Assembly: GCA_937934135.1 (NCBI GenBank)
Contig: CALHAW010000007.1
Coordinates: 1 to 37,476 of the forward strand
Source: an uncultured Alphaproteobacteria bacterium
GTDB lineage: Bacteria; Pseudomonadota; Alphaproteobacteria; Micavibrionales; Micavibrionaceae
Direction: 5' to 3'
DNA: 37,476 bases
The notes under the pieces are model-generated. The model saw only the letters and a list, made by a program, of their open reading frames with translations. It was not told the origin of the DNA and searched no databases. Of the stretch, positions 17,190 through 25,932 are shown piece after piece (the stretch's first letter is position 1; every line of letters begins with the position of its first letter). The translations under genes and the position numbers were made by a program.

Positions 17190-18022
17190 TTAGAAAAGGC
17201 TCTTTTTTTCTTTTAGGGGGGTTTTTGAGTATTTTTTTATATGGCTGTATTTCATTGCCCTATGATTTACAAACTAAAACAAAAGAAACGCAGTCAGTCG
17301 CATTTCAATCAAAATTTCACGTCAGTGACGGCCGTCAGATATATTCGGTTCAGGCCGTCAACCCAAATTCAAAAAATATCATTTTATTTATTCATGGATC
17401 ACCTGGAAACTTTGCAGCCTATAGTGATTATCTACAAGACAAAGACCTACAAGAAAAAGCGACTTTAATTTCCGTTGATCGTTTGGGGTTTGGGGAATCT
17501 GGAATTGATCAATTTGAAATTAATTTACAAATCCACGCAAAGGCCATTGCAGAAATTATTCAAACTGAAAAACATAAAAACATTATTGTGGTTGGACATT
17601 CTTATGGTGGTCCCGTTGCGGTACGCCTTGCGATTGATTACCCTAATCAAATTAATGGTTTAATTCTATTGGCCGCATCCGTATCACCAGAATTAGAAAC
17701 AAGGCGGTGGTATAATGAAGTGGCAAGTTGGTGGGTCACCCGCCTATTCCTTCCGCAAATGTGGGATAATTCAAACCAAGAAATCTTACCTCTTAAAAAA
17801 GAATTATTAGAAATGGCTCCTCATTGGCAAGACATTAAAGTGCCAGTTGTCGCTATTCATGGTAAAGATGATGGCCCAGTCCCTGTTGAAAACACGCTTT
17901 ATATTAAGGAACAACTAACCAATACAGACCCCGAAATTATTTTGCTAAAAAACCAAGGGCATTTTATTATATGGGAACAATATGACCTGGTGAAACGTAA
18001 AATTATTGAGATGCTGAAATAA
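17186..18022 (+). CDS. Alpha/beta-hydrolase lipoprotein
   Basis: 278 residues. The N-terminus is a lipoprotein signal with lipobox LYGC (Cys21). The hydrolase fold has the oxyanion-hole motif HGSPG (about residues 70-74), the nucleophile elbow GHSYGG (Ser139), an acid in HGKDDGPVP and the catalytic His in NQGHFIIWE. Substrate unknown; related proteins are annotated as esterases, lipases or haloperoxidases. Its start overlaps the DAHP synthase stop by ATGA, indicating translational coupling although no metabolic link is evident. nadE follows 4 bases later. Confidence 0.85.
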   Translation: MIRKGSFFLLGGFLSIFLYGCISLPYDLQTKTKETQSVAFQSKFHVSDGRQIYSVQAVNPNSKNIILFIHGSPGNFAAYSDYLQDKDLQEKATLISVDRLGFGESGIDQFEINLQIHAKAIAEIIQTEKHKNIIVVGHSYGGPVAVRLAIDYPNQINGLILLAASVSPELETRRWYNEVASWWVTRLFLPQMWDNSNQEILPLKKELLEMAPHWQDIKVPVVAIHGKDDGPVPVENTLYIKEQLTNTDPEIILLKNQGHFIIWEQYDLVKRKIIEMLK

Positions 18023-18026
18023 CAAA

Positions 18027-19607
18027 ATGAAAAACTTAAACACTATGCCCGACATCCTTTTAGCGCAACTAAACCCCATTGTTGGGGATTTAAGCGGTAA
18101 TACTGATAAAATCCGCGCTGTGCGCGATAGCCATCTTAATCGTGATCTCATCGTTTTTCCTGAAATGATTGTCACGGGGTATCCGTGTGATGACTTGCTC
18201 GATAAACCATCTTTTATTGACGCCGCGCAAGAGCAAGTCAAAATACTCGTATCAGAATCAAAAGATAAACCGCCAATCCTTATTTCTGCCCCCATTACGA
18301 TTGATGGTAAATTATTCAACGAAGCTTATCTTATCTTCGATGGTAAGATTCAACACCGCGTTTTTAAACATAAGCTACCCAACACAGGTATTTTTGACGA
18401 AAAACGGCATTTTTCCCAAGGGGCATTACCTGATGTTTTTAACTTTAAGGGCGTCCGGCTGGGCATTATTATCTGTGAAGATATTTGGCACCCTGATGTC
18501 ACGGCGCATTATAAAAAACAAAATGTAGAATTGTTGATTTCTCCCAATGGCAGCCCCTATCAAACTAATAAAATTGAACGCCGACATGAAGTTGCCAGCG
18601 CTCGTGTACGGGAAGCTGGCTGCCCGCTTATTTACCTCAACCAAGTTGGCGGGCAAGATGAGCTTGTTTTTGACGGCAATAGTTTTGTGATGAATGCAAA
18701 GGGTGAAATAACGCATCAACTTCCTGCTTTCACAGAATCCATTCATTCACTCAACGAAGAAATTTTAACGCCCACACCCGCCATAGAAGAAACGCTTTAT
18801 CAATGCGTCACACTCGGTCTAAAAGATTACGTTCAAAAAAACAGCTTTAAGGGCGTGTTACTTGGTTTATCTGGTGGAATAGACAGCGCCATTTCTGCGG
18901 CCATTGCGGTTGATGCCCTTGGCGCAGAAAATGTGCATTGTGTAATGATGCCCTCCCCTTACACATCACAAGAAAGTTTAGATGACGCGGCAGAATGCGC
19001 TGCTCTATTGGGTGTTAAACTAGATATTATCCCGATTAAAACAGCAATGAAGGCCTATGATGATATGCTGAACGGCCACATTGATGAAAATAATGCCGGT
19101 ACAACGTTTGAGAATATTCAATCGCGTATTCGCGGCGCAACGCTGATGGCGCTCTCTAATGCTTCTGGTAAAATGTTACTCTCTACGGGTAATAAATCTG
19201 AAATGGCGGTGGGCTATGCCACGCTTTATGGCGATATGTGCGGCGGGTATAACGCAATTAAAGATCTTTATAAAACGCAAGTTTATAAGCTCTGTACCTG
19301 GCGCAACACGCAAGGGCGCGTTATCCCTGAGAATATCATGACCAAAGCACCCAGCGCAGAATTAAAACCCAATCAAACAGATCAAGACAGCTTACCGCCT
19401 TATGACGTGCTTGATGATATTTTGGAATGTTTGATTGAATGTGAAATGGCCGTCAAAGATATTCCGCATGACGCCGAAATTGTTTTAAAAATATCAAAAC
19501 TATTAAAAATTGCAGAATATAAACGCCGCCAATCTCCCCTCGGCCCCAAAGTCACCAACAAAGCCTTTGGCAGAGACCGCCGTTATCCCATCACGAATGG
19601 ATTTTAA
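18027..19607 (+). CDS. nadE: Glutamine-hydrolysing NAD+ synthase
   Basis: 526 residues. It amidates deamido-NAD using ammonia from glutamine. The N-terminal nitrilase-type glutaminase has its Glu-Lys-Cys triad in VFPEMIVTGY (E46), KHKLPNTGIFDE (K114) and IIICEDIWHPD (C150). The synthase half has the PP-loop LGLSGGIDSAIS (SGGIDS at 282-287) and later STGNKSEMAVGYATLYGDM, KAPSAELKPNQTDQDSLPPYD and the ending KRRQSPLGPKVT. The start may instead be the ATG at 18045 (MPDILLAQLNP); neither has a clear ribosome site. Third gene of the DAHP synthase run. Confidence 0.96.
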   Translation: MKNLNTMPDILLAQLNPIVGDLSGNTDKIRAVRDSHLNRDLIVFPEMIVTGYPCDDLLDKPSFIDAAQEQVKILVSESKDKPPILISAPITIDGKLFNEAYLIFDGKIQHRVFKHKLPNTGIFDEKRHFSQGALPDVFNFKGVRLGIIICEDIWHPDVTAHYKKQNVELLISPNGSPYQTNKIERRHEVASARVREAGCPLIYLNQVGGQDELVFDGNSFVMNAKGEITHQLPAFTESIHSLNEEILTPTPAIEETLYQCVTLGLKDYVQKNSFKGVLLGLSGGIDSAISAAIAVDALGAENVHCVMMPSPYTSQESLDDAAECAALLGVKLDIIPIKTAMKAYDDMLNGHIDENNAGTTFENIQSRIRGATLMALSNASGKMLLSTGNKSEMAVGYATLYGDMCGGYNAIKDLYKTQVYKLCTWRNTQGRVIPENIMTKAPSAELKPNQTDQDSLPPYDVLDDILECLIECEMAVKDIPHDAEIVLKISKLLKIAEYKRRQSPLGPKVTNKAFGRDRRYPITNGF

Positions 19608-19622
19608 TTACGCAGATATTGA

Positions 19623-19940
19623 TTACGAAGGAACAGCGCGAAAAAGTACACCCTGCTTAACAGAATAACAAGTAGTGTTCACCAGTTCATCATTTGCATG
19701 AAAAGCCAGCGTCTTAGCGATATCATAAGACGAACGAAAGACCTGTTGTTCACCGTTAAGTGCAGAAGATAACCAAAGTATATAAGATTCTGTTGCTTCT
19801 TTTTTAAAAATATCCTGCAATATAAATGGAATATTATTTTCCATTTCTGTATCTGAATTATAAAGGATCACGTCCCACAAACGCGGGCGGCGGATTACAG
19901 AAAAATTAGGTGCTTTTATATCGGAGCTATCTATAACCAT
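19623..19940 (-). CDS. Small protein of unknown function
   Basis: 105 residues, soluble, no signal peptide or recognised motif. It is rich in Ser and acidic residues with one RRPRLWDVILYN stretch. Ribosome site is weak (TAGAAAT before the ATG). A TTGACA lies upstream on the same strand, but its spacing to a possible -10 is too short (14) to be convincing. The gene fills the space between nadE and gltX, converges with nadE and diverges from gltX. Possibly lineage-specific. Confidence 0.55.
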   Translation of the reverse strand: MVIDSSDIKAPNFSVIRRPRLWDVILYNSDTEMENNIPFILQDIFKKEATESYILWLSSALNGEQQVFRSSYDIAKTLAFHANDELVNTTCYSVKQGVLFRAVPS

Positions 19941-20043
19941 AAAACATTTCTATACAATAAAAAAATTATGTCAATAACTGAATTTATTGAAGTTTACAAG
20001 AAAAAAAGCTAATTATGTCAGTCAAATAAGAAAGAAGCCTTCT

Positions 20044-21384
20044 ATGTCCGTAAAAGTCCGTTTTGCCCCGTCTCCCACTGGTTATCTCCATATTGGTAAT
20101 GCCCGTACCGCCATTATCACATGGTTGTTTGCACGCAAACATCAGGGGCATTTCCTGCTGCGGATTGACGATACGGACGTCGAGCGTTCAAAAGAAGAAT
20201 ATGAACACGCCATTATGGATGGCCTGACATGGCTGGGTCTTAATTGGGATGAAAAAGCCAATCAAAAGGACCGCACCGCACGTTATGCCGAAGTGATCGA
20301 ACAATTAAAGGCTGATGGTCGTCTTTATGCCTGTTACGAAACCCCTGAAGAATTGGGATTAAAGCGTAAAACACAGCTTAATCGCGGTGTACCACCCACT
20401 TATGACCGTGCGGGATTATCTCTGACCGCTGAAGACCATAAAGCCTTTGAAGCAGAGGGACGTGCGCCCCATTGGCGTTTTAAGCTTAATCACGCACCTA
20501 TTACCTGGAATGACCATATTCGTGGCCCCGTTGAATTTAAAGGCGAAGATTTATCTGACCCTGTTGTGCTGCGTGAAGATGGCTCCCCGCTTTATCACCT
20601 ATGTTCTGTCATTGACGATATTGATTTTGGCATCACCCATGTTGTGCGCGGCGAAGACCATGTGTCCAACACCGCCACTCATGTGCAAATGTTTGAGGCC
20701 ATAAGTGGCAAAGCACCAGAGTTTGCACATATGTCCCTCATCGCTGATGCAGAAGGCGGCAAACTATCAAAACGCCTTGGCTCCTTAAGTGTTAAAGACA
20801 TCATGGAAAATGAAGGCCTTGAAGCTATGGCAATTAACTCCCTCATGGCGCGCCTTGGCACGTCCGATCCGATTGAACCTTTCACGACTATGCAACCCTT
20901 AATCGATGCGTTTGATTTTGGTAAGTTTTCTCGTAATCCACCAAAATTTGATACTGAAGACTTAACGCGCCTCAATGCAAAAATTCTACGTGATACAGAA
21001 TTTAACAACGTCAAAGATCGTTTGGCTGAAATGGGGTTAAATGACCTTGATGAAAATTTCTGGAACGCCGTACGCGCCAATATTGAAAAACTTGAAGACT
21101 CCAAAGACTGGTGGGACATCGTAAACGCCCCCGTAATATCCAACATGGAAACAGAAGACCGTACCTTTACCGCAGAAGCCGCTAATCTCCTTCCCCCTGC
21201 CCCGTGGGATGAAACAACATTCAAAAATTGGGTTGGGAAAGTAAAAGAAAGTTCTGACAGAAAAGGTAAAACATTATTCATGCCCCTTCGCCAAGCGCTA
21301 ACAGGGATGGATCACGGGCCAGAGCTTAATATCCTTCTTCCTTTATTAGGTGAAGAAAAAACAAAGCAGCGTTTAAAAGGATAG
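20044..21384 (+). CDS. gltX: Glutamyl-tRNA synthetase
   Basis: 446 residues from ATG 20044; a longer frame from 19987 is unlikely because the family begins with VRFAPSPTGYLHIGN. The class I signatures are HIGN (residues 16-19) and KLSKR (240-244). RIDDTDVERS and VVRGEDHVSNTATHVQMFEA are the glutamate/ATP-site blocks. The zinc-binding Cys cluster of E. coli GltX is absent (YACYETPEEL instead), as in many alphaproteobacterial copies. Alphaproteobacteria often have two GltX forms with different tRNA(Gln) behaviour; which one this is cannot be told here. Confidence 0.96.
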   Translation: MSVKVRFAPSPTGYLHIGNARTAIITWLFARKHQGHFLLRIDDTDVERSKEEYEHAIMDGLTWLGLNWDEKANQKDRTARYAEVIEQLKADGRLYACYETPEELGLKRKTQLNRGVPPTYDRAGLSLTAEDHKAFEAEGRAPHWRFKLNHAPITWNDHIRGPVEFKGEDLSDPVVLREDGSPLYHLCSVIDDIDFGITHVVRGEDHVSNTATHVQMFEAISGKAPEFAHMSLIADAEGGKLSKRLGSLSVKDIMENEGLEAMAINSLMARLGTSDPIEPFTTMQPLIDAFDFGKFSRNPPKFDTEDLTRLNAKILRDTEFNNVKDRLAEMGLNDLDENFWNAVRANIEKLEDSKDWWDIVNAPVISNMETEDRTFTAEAANLLPPAPWDETTFKNWVGKVKESSDRKGKTLFMPLRQALTGMDHGPELNILLPLLGEEKTKQRLKG

Positions 21385-21390
21385 AAAAAG

Positions 21391-21606
21391 TTATCGGCAA
21401 TTTGGCGTCATACAAAAATAATTTATAAAATCAATCATATAAGGCCGCGCATCTAACATAGCAGAACTTGAGCTTGTGATAATAAGAACAAAGAGCGAGA
21501 AAACAAGGAAAGAACCAAAAAGTCCAGAAAATAAAATTGCACGTTGATCCTTATTAAAACCAGAATTAGCATACTCAGTCTTTGTATTTTGTGTTGAGTG
21601 CATCAT
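21391..21606 (-). CDS. Small single-span membrane protein, unknown
   Basis: 71 residues (ATG 21606 or 21603). A polar N-terminal third precedes one strong membrane segment (about residues 24-47, ILFSGLFGSFLVFSLFVLII), then a Ser run and a C-terminus with CMTPNCR. No ribosome site of strength is visible. It is convergent with gltX (6-base gap) and divergent from the trmJ-type gene. The hydrophobic segment and open frame support coding, but there is no family recognition. Confidence 0.5.
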   Translation of the reverse strand: MMHSTQNTKTEYANSGFNKDQRAILFSGLFGSFLVFSLFVLIITSSSSAMLDARPYMIDFINYFCMTPNCR

Positions 21607-21668
21607 AAAGCAGATGGTATCAGTTTTTTGTAAGAAATTAAGAAATTAAAAATGAAACATATAATTGT

Positions 21669-22412
21669 ATGCCCCATACCATAAAAAAAACTTATCATTT
21701 ACCATCTATTATTCTTGTAAACCCTCAACTGGGTGAAAATATTGGCGCGGCGGCGCGAGCGATGCTTAACTTTGGCCTAACTGACCTACGCATTGTCAAT
21801 CCACGTGATGGCTGGCCTAATGATGCGGCCATTGCGAATGCCGCCGGTGCATTTGATGTCATGCCTACTCCGCAGATCTTTGAAACATTAAGTGATGCAT
21901 TAAAGCCCTTTCATACAGTCTATGCCAGTACCGCACGCCCCCGCGATATGGTCAAAAAAGTATTTACGCCCAGCGCCGCGGCAACAAAAATAACCTCAAT
22001 ATCCAATCACAGCGCTATTTTGTTTGGCGCGGAACGAACCGGATTAACCAATGATGAAATAACGCAAGCACATCATATTATTTCAATTCCCGTTAATCCA
22101 GATTTCTGGTCGCTTAACCTCTCGCAGAGCGTTTTATTAATGTCACATGAAATTTACAAAGCGCAAGACAAAACAGCCGCCATTGAAATACCGCAAGGTG
22201 ATTCTGCCCCTGCTGTGCATGAAGAATTAAACAATATGCTCTGCCGCCTTGAAGATGAGTTAGAAAATAAAAATTTCTTTCGAAGCAAAGAATTAAAACC
22301 AACCATGATTCGCAATATCCGCAACATCTTCACCCGCAATGAAATGACAGAGCAAGAGGTCAGAACCTTCCAAGGGATTATTTCTGCCTTTATTGGCAAC
22401 AAAACCAAATAA
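21669..22412 (+). CDS. trmJ: TrmJ-type tRNA 2'-O-methyltransferase (SPOUT family)
   Basis: 247 residues. The SPOUT (SpoU) fold is shown by motif 1, LVNPQLGENIGAAARAMLNFGL, where the N-x-G-x-x-R Arg contributes to catalysis, motif 2, ILFGAERTGLTNDEI, and motif 3, IPVNPDFWSLNLSQSVLLMSHEIYKA, which form the knotted S-adenosylmethionine site. The C-terminal helical extension ending in IRNIFTRNEMTEQEVRTFQGI is typical of TrmJ, which methylates position 32 of several tRNAs. The exact target nucleotide in this organism is inferred from the family. Confidence 0.88.
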   Translation: MPHTIKKTYHLPSIILVNPQLGENIGAAARAMLNFGLTDLRIVNPRDGWPNDAAIANAAGAFDVMPTPQIFETLSDALKPFHTVYASTARPRDMVKKVFTPSAAATKITSISNHSAILFGAERTGLTNDEITQAHHIISIPVNPDFWSLNLSQSVLLMSHEIYKAQDKTAAIEIPQGDSAPAVHEELNNMLCRLEDELENKNFFRSKELKPTMIRNIRNIFTRNEMTEQEVRTFQGIISAFIGNKTK

Positions 22413-22415
22413 CAT

Positions 22416-22446
22416 AAAAAAAACCACGTAATAAAACGCGGTTTTT
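22416..22446. terminator. Bidirectional terminator between trmJ and rpsD
   Basis: AAAAACCACG (about 22418-22428) pairs with CGCGGTTTTT (22437-22446) with one mismatch; A and T runs flank the stem so it works as a hairpin plus U-run in both directions. It lies between converging genes, as expected. Confidence 0.65.
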
Positions 22447-22469
22447 AAAATTCTTATAATATTTTCAAA

Positions 22470-23087
22470 TTAACGTGAGTAATATTCCACGATTAATTGT
22501 GGTTCCATTTGAACCGCGAAAGGAACATCTTCCAACTGTGGAACACGCAGGTACGTTGCCTTACCCGCTTTGTGGTCAACATCAATATATTCTGGTACTT
22601 CACGCTCTGGTGATTCAGTGGCAGTAATATAAAGTGGAAGAGAACGTGATTTTTCACGTACTTCAATAACATCGCCTACTTTCACTTTGTAAGAAGCAAC
22701 ATTCACTTTTTTACCATTAACTGTCACATGTTTGTGGCTAACGAATTGGCGCGCGGCAAAAACAGTTGGTACAAATTTTGCGCGGTAAATAACGGCATCC
22801 AAACGGCTTTCTAACAATCCGATAAGGTTTTGCCCTGTGTCACCCTTCATACGGTTTGCTTCTTGATAATAACGGCGGAACTTACGCTCCCCAATGTTAC
22901 CGTAATGACCTTTAAGTTTTTGCTTCGCAAAAAGCTGAATACCATATTCTGTTGGTTTTGCACGACGTGCGCCATGCATACCCGGCGCAGTTTGGCGTAA
23001 ATTGAAAGGTGATTTTTGACGACCCCAAAGATTACAATTTAGGCGACGATCAATTTTATATTTAGACTTAGGTCTTTTTTCACTCAT
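22470..23087 (-). CDS. rpsD: 30S ribosomal protein S4
   Basis: 205 residues from ATG 23087, preceded by AAGGA; a frame to 23135 exists but the protein family begins at [16 protein letters not shown]-like sequence (usual length about 205). Landmarks: [77 protein letters not shown] (S4 RNA-binding domain) and [17 protein letters not shown]. It has no Cys zinc cluster. It stands alone, outside the alpha operon, as in other Alphaproteobacteria. Confidence 0.97.
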   Translation of the reverse strand: MSEKRPKSKYKIDRRLNCNLWGRQKSPFNLRQTAPGMHGARRAKPTEYGIQLFAKQKLKGHYGNIGERKFRRYYQEANRMKGDTGQNLIGLLESRLDAVIYRAKFVPTVFAARQFVSHKHVTVNGKKVNVASYKVKVGDVIEVREKSRSLPLYITATESPEREVPEYIDVDHKAGKATYLRVPQLEDVPFAVQMEPQLIVEYYSR

Positions 23088-23242
23088 AATAATAGTTCCT
23101 TTTTTATTGCCAGTCCTGAAAGTCGTTTCCAACATTCAGCCCTCGCGCTTGCGCACATGGCGTTTTTTTGTTGTCCTAGTTGCCTTCATGGGCTGGATAA
23201 ATCGCAGCAGAGAGTCGCCTCTCTTTCCTAGGAATAGGCGCA

Positions 23243-23270
23243 TTTATAGGGATTTTCATGAAAATGTCAA
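23243..23270 (-). promoter_or_regulatory. Sigma-70 promoter of rpsD with about 150-base leader
   Basis: On the reverse strand a perfect -35 TTGACA (23265-23270) and a -10 TATAAA (23243-23248) are spaced by 16 bases. Transcription would start near 23236, leaving about 150 bases of untranslated leader (23088-23236) with local repeats, including AGCCC/GGGCT arms around a loop. Such a long leader before a primary rRNA-binding protein gene could host autoregulation, but no known S4 leader motif was identified. The promoter overlaps the upstream part of the divergent DUF4197 gene's region. Confidence 0.7.
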
Positions 23271-23320
23271 GAAAATGCAGACAATGGACAGATGCTCAGG
23301 ATTTCGCTACATTACCCCTC

Positions 23321-24115
23321 ATGAACACACATATTGCACCCCCTCTGAAAAAACTGGCTTTATTGTCCTCCATCCTCCTCTTGACCAGCTGTAATACTGC
23401 CGCAGGAGGCATGACAAAGGAAATGGGGACGCTTGGCAGCTCAATCTTAAACAGCCTACCCAGCCTATCGAGTATTCCTGGTCTTGGCAGCACTGCCAGC
23501 GCACAACTCAGCAATATGGATATTTCCTCTGCTTTTAAGCAGGCATTGACCATAGGAACAGGCAATGTGGTCTCCCAATTAGGGCAAACAGGCGGATTTA
23601 ACCTCGACCCTGCCGTTCACATCCCCCTTCCCGGCAATTTGGCCAAAGCACAGGGATTTTTAAAAAAAGCAGGCGCTTCACACCTTTTGGATGATTTAGA
23701 AAACCGCCTTAATACTGCCGCCGAAATTGCGACACCACACGCAAAAGAGCTGTTCGTGAATGCTATTTCACAAATGACCTTTGATGACGTGTTACAGATT
23801 TATAACGGCCCACAAAACTCTGCAACGCAGTTTTTCCAACGCACAACATCGACTGACCTCTCTTCGCGTATGACGCCTTTCGTGAACCAAGCCATATCAC
23901 AAGCAGGCGTTGTCGCCAGTTATGACCGTCTGATCAGTCAATATCAAAATATCCCCTTCATGCCCGACCTGAAGGCTGATTTGACCAACTATGTTGTAAA
24001 GCAAGGGATTGACGGTATTTTCCTCTATCTTGGCCAACAAGAAGCCACCATCCGCCAAGACCCCGCCCGCCACACCACAGACTTACTGAAAAAAGTATTT
24101 GGAAACAAATCATAA
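23321..24115 (+). CDS. DUF4197 family lipoprotein
   Basis: 264 residues from ATG 23321, chosen because the product then begins with a lipoprotein signal (KKLALLSSILLLTSC, Cys24); longer frames to 23258 add a basic segment in front and overlap the rpsD promoter. The body matches DUF4197: SSAFKQALTIGTGNVVSQLGQTGGF, DPAVHIPLPGNLAKAQGFLKKAG, LEDRLN-like LENRLNTAAE, MTFDDVLQIYNGPQNSATQFFQ, TSTDLSSRMTPFV, and LTNYVVKQGIDGIFLYLGQQEATIRQDPARHTTDLLKKVFG. Function unknown; a soluble envelope lipoprotein common in Proteobacteria. Confidence 0.9.
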   Translation: MNTHIAPPLKKLALLSSILLLTSCNTAAGGMTKEMGTLGSSILNSLPSLSSIPGLGSTASAQLSNMDISSAFKQALTIGTGNVVSQLGQTGGFNLDPAVHIPLPGNLAKAQGFLKKAGASHLLDDLENRLNTAAEIATPHAKELFVNAISQMTFDDVLQIYNGPQNSATQFFQRTTSTDLSSRMTPFVNQAISQAGVVASYDRLISQYQNIPFMPDLKADLTNYVVKQGIDGIFLYLGQQEATIRQDPARHTTDLLKKVFGNKS

Positions 24116-24130
24116 TTTAAAGATTTACGT

Positions 24131-24745
24131 TTAAATTAGACAATACGGCGTTTCTTGATATTTTTTTATAATATGTTGAAACAAATCACTTTTCAGGTTT
24201 GTGTTGAGCCAATTTTGAAGGGGCTTTAAATCAAGCGCCTCATACCACTCTCTATCAACATTGGCGAACTGGCGGATAAATGGGAAAATGCAGATATCCG
24301 CAATACCCTTTTGATCATTGAGAAGAAATGCGTGCGCCGCAAGCTTATCATTTAATTTTTGTAAGAAAACCAATCCCTGCTCTCGCGCATTTGCACAATC
24401 TTCATCGGGAAATCTATTTGGGTATTTATATCGATCAAGCGCCGCTTTAAACATCTCATCATTTTCAGCAATTAAGCCTTCATACCCTTGCGCCATCAGC
24501 CAGCCATCAGGGTCATTTTGCTGTAATGCCCAATATATAATGTCGAGGCTTTCTTCTATTACCGTACCATCTTCTAAAATCAGGACAGGCACCGTGCCTT
24601 TTGGTGAAGCTTTTAACATTTCTTCTGGTTTATTTTTAAAATCAATATCATGCACCGTGCAGGGTATACGCGCCATAAACAGCGCCATCCGCGCCCGCAT
24701 CGCATAAGGACAACGGCGATAGCTATAGAGCGTATGGTTTTCCAT
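24131..24745 (-). CDS. Glutathione S-transferase family protein
   Basis: 204 residues. The N-terminal thioredoxin-like domain has SYRRCPYAMRARMAL (Cys12 replaces the Ser/Tyr of classical GSTs, typical of the omega-like/beta forms with a redox Cys), then KGTVPVLILEDGTVIEES, the cis-Pro and glutathione-binding ES motif. An all-helical C-terminal domain follows with GIADICIFPFIRQFANVD. Possible role in disulfide or thiol-adduct reduction; substrate unknown. Two bases separate it from the upstream CHAP gene, so the pair is one operon. The window also carries gor. Confidence 0.9.
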   Translation of the reverse strand: MENHTLYSYRRCPYAMRARMALFMARIPCTVHDIDFKNKPEEMLKASPKGTVPVLILEDGTVIEESLDIIYWALQQNDPDGWLMAQGYEGLIAENDEMFKAALDRYKYPNRFPDEDCANAREQGLVFLQKLNDKLAAHAFLLNDQKGIADICIFPFIRQFANVDREWYEALDLKPLQNWLNTNLKSDLFQHIIKKYQETPYCLI

Positions 24746-24747
24746 GA

Positions 24748-25401
24748 TTAATAAATAGGTTTCAAAGGGGGAATAGGGGTGATTATGCTTTGCGCTGACT
24801 TTGACGGCATCAATACTCTTGCCCTTGGTTTTACTGTTGGAATTGGAGTGTTTAGGACTGACGTGGGCATTGGCTGACTTGAAATAACAGCCGCGTGCGC
24901 ATCCTTATTCGGATAAATAAACCCAGAAACGGGATAAACACTGCCATAGGTTTTTGACGGATAATGCCAAAAACGTGACCGTGACCAATCATTATTGGCG
25001 GACACATCTTTAACAGGCATGCGTTTATAAACAATGGCCCGCGTTGCACGGTCTCCTCCCCAATTTGCATGCTCTACTTCAATATTACGAGAATCAATAA
25101 TGCGTTTTACAACCGCCACATGGCCATAGCGAAGGCGTTGCGTCTTTGATAACACCATCACTGCGCCAACCTTTGGTCTATTGCTTCGTTGATACTTCCC
25201 TGCCGCTTGTGTCCACCATGTATGGGCATTACCACGGATGGGAATGCCAGACACTTTGCGCGCATGTGGCACACATTGAATAGGTGTTTTTATTTTGTAA
25301 TAAGCAGGCCCCGATAACGCTGGCGATACCCTATAATTATTCGCCGTACCACACGCAGACAAAAATAAAACAGAAGTCAGAATAATAAGCTTATGAAACA
25401 T
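24748..25401 (-). CDS. CHAP-domain lipoprotein (putative peptidoglycan hydrolase)
   Basis: 217 residues. The lipobox is LSAC (Cys17). A CHAP (Cys-His amidase/peptidase) domain spans about residues 38-150: catalytic Cys43 in IQCVPHARKVSG, a WW-rich pocket (AHTWWTQAAGKY), His94 in RYGHVAVVKR, and the supporting EHANWGG (E110, N113). It should cleave peptidoglycan amide bonds from the outer-membrane face. The C-terminal 60 residues are Pro/Thr-rich and lack a fold. A tRNA gene is immediately upstream (23 bases), so no own promoter is evident and it may be read from the tRNA promoter. Confidence 0.87.
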   Translation of the reverse strand: MFHKLIILTSVLFLSACGTANNYRVSPALSGPAYYKIKTPIQCVPHARKVSGIPIRGNAHTWWTQAAGKYQRSNRPKVGAVMVLSKTQRLRYGHVAVVKRIIDSRNIEVEHANWGGDRATRAIVYKRMPVKDVSANNDWSRSRFWHYPSKTYGSVYPVSGFIYPNKDAHAAVISSQPMPTSVLNTPIPTVKPRARVLMPSKSAQSIITPIPPLKPIY

Positions 25402-25424
25402 AGGTGAGGTTTTTTAAAGATAAA

Positions 25425-25501
25425 TGGTGGGCCTGGAGGGACTTGAACCCCCGGCCAGACCGTTATGAGCGGTCTGCTCTAACCAGCTGAGCTACAGGCC
25501 C
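25425..25501 (-). tRNA. tRNA with anticodon CAU, probably tRNA-Ile2
   Basis: Reverse strand: acceptor GGGCCTG/CAGGCCC, D-arm GCTC/GAGC, anticodon stem GACCG/CGGTC with loop CTCATAA (anticodon CAT), T-arm GGGGG-TTCAAGT-CCCTC (one mismatch), encoded CCA. The acceptor pairs are like those of tRNA-Ile(GAU) rather than the elongator or initiator Met tRNAs, favouring the lysidine-modified isoleucine tRNA. Elongator tRNA-Met remains possible. Confidence 0.85.
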
Positions 25502-25512
25502 TTTATTTATAC

Positions 25513-25542
25513 TTTATAATCTTTTTAAACCTTCCCTGTCTA
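25513..25542 (-). promoter_or_regulatory. Putative promoter of the CAU tRNA
   Basis: Reverse strand TAGACA (25537-25542) and TATAAA (25513-25518) with an 18-base spacer, each one base off consensus. Transcription would start about five bases before the tRNA. It sits just downstream of the stop of the small membrane-protein gene. Read-through into the CHAP-GST genes is possible. Confidence 0.5.
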
Positions 25543-25547
25543 GTTGA

Positions 25548-25931
25548 TTATACTGCCGCGCGCTGCGCTTCCAGCAACCACGCCGTTAAACAGCAAAAAA
25601 ATACCGCACCGGCCGCCGCCGCAATAATAGGAAGCGTCACGTGAATTTTATCCAAAATCACGCTGTTGGTAATAGAAATCAATGTGATCACGATAATGAG
25701 CAATGGTCCTGCAATAGACGCACTGGTCACTTGAAAGGATTTTGCGATAAAATAATTACCTGCCAAACCCCAAAGCAATGAAAATATAATAATCCGTGTT
25801 ATAAAATTTGTACTGTCATAAATGCCACCAAAAATACTCGGGAAAAGCTGTTTATTTGAAAAAGCCAATCCTGCGAAGATACAAAAATATCCTGCGACTA
25901 AAAGCCCAAAGCTTTGAAAGATGCCTAACAT
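25548..25931 (-). CDS. Small multi-span membrane protein, transporter-like
   Basis: 127 residues with four predicted membrane segments (about 8-25, 43-61, 70-90, 98-119). The pattern (SFQVTSASIAGPLLIIVITLISITNSVI) recalls the second half of EamA/SMR-type transporters, but the match is only by eye. It begins 1 base after the rpoD stop, so it is probably translated from the rpoD message. No substrate can be suggested. Confidence 0.65.
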   Translation of the reverse strand: MLGIFQSFGLLVAGYFCIFAGLAFSNKQLFPSIFGGIYDSTNFITRIIIFSLLWGLAGNYFIAKSFQVTSASIAGPLLIIVITLISITNSVILDKIHVTLPIIAAAAGAVFFCCLTAWLLEAQRAAV

Positions 25932-25932
25932 A

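Noticed and set aside
23107-23394. Plus-strand frame between rpsD and the DUF4197 gene
   Set aside because: It overlaps the rpsD leader and promoter and the signal peptide of the lipoprotein, and has no recognisable feature.
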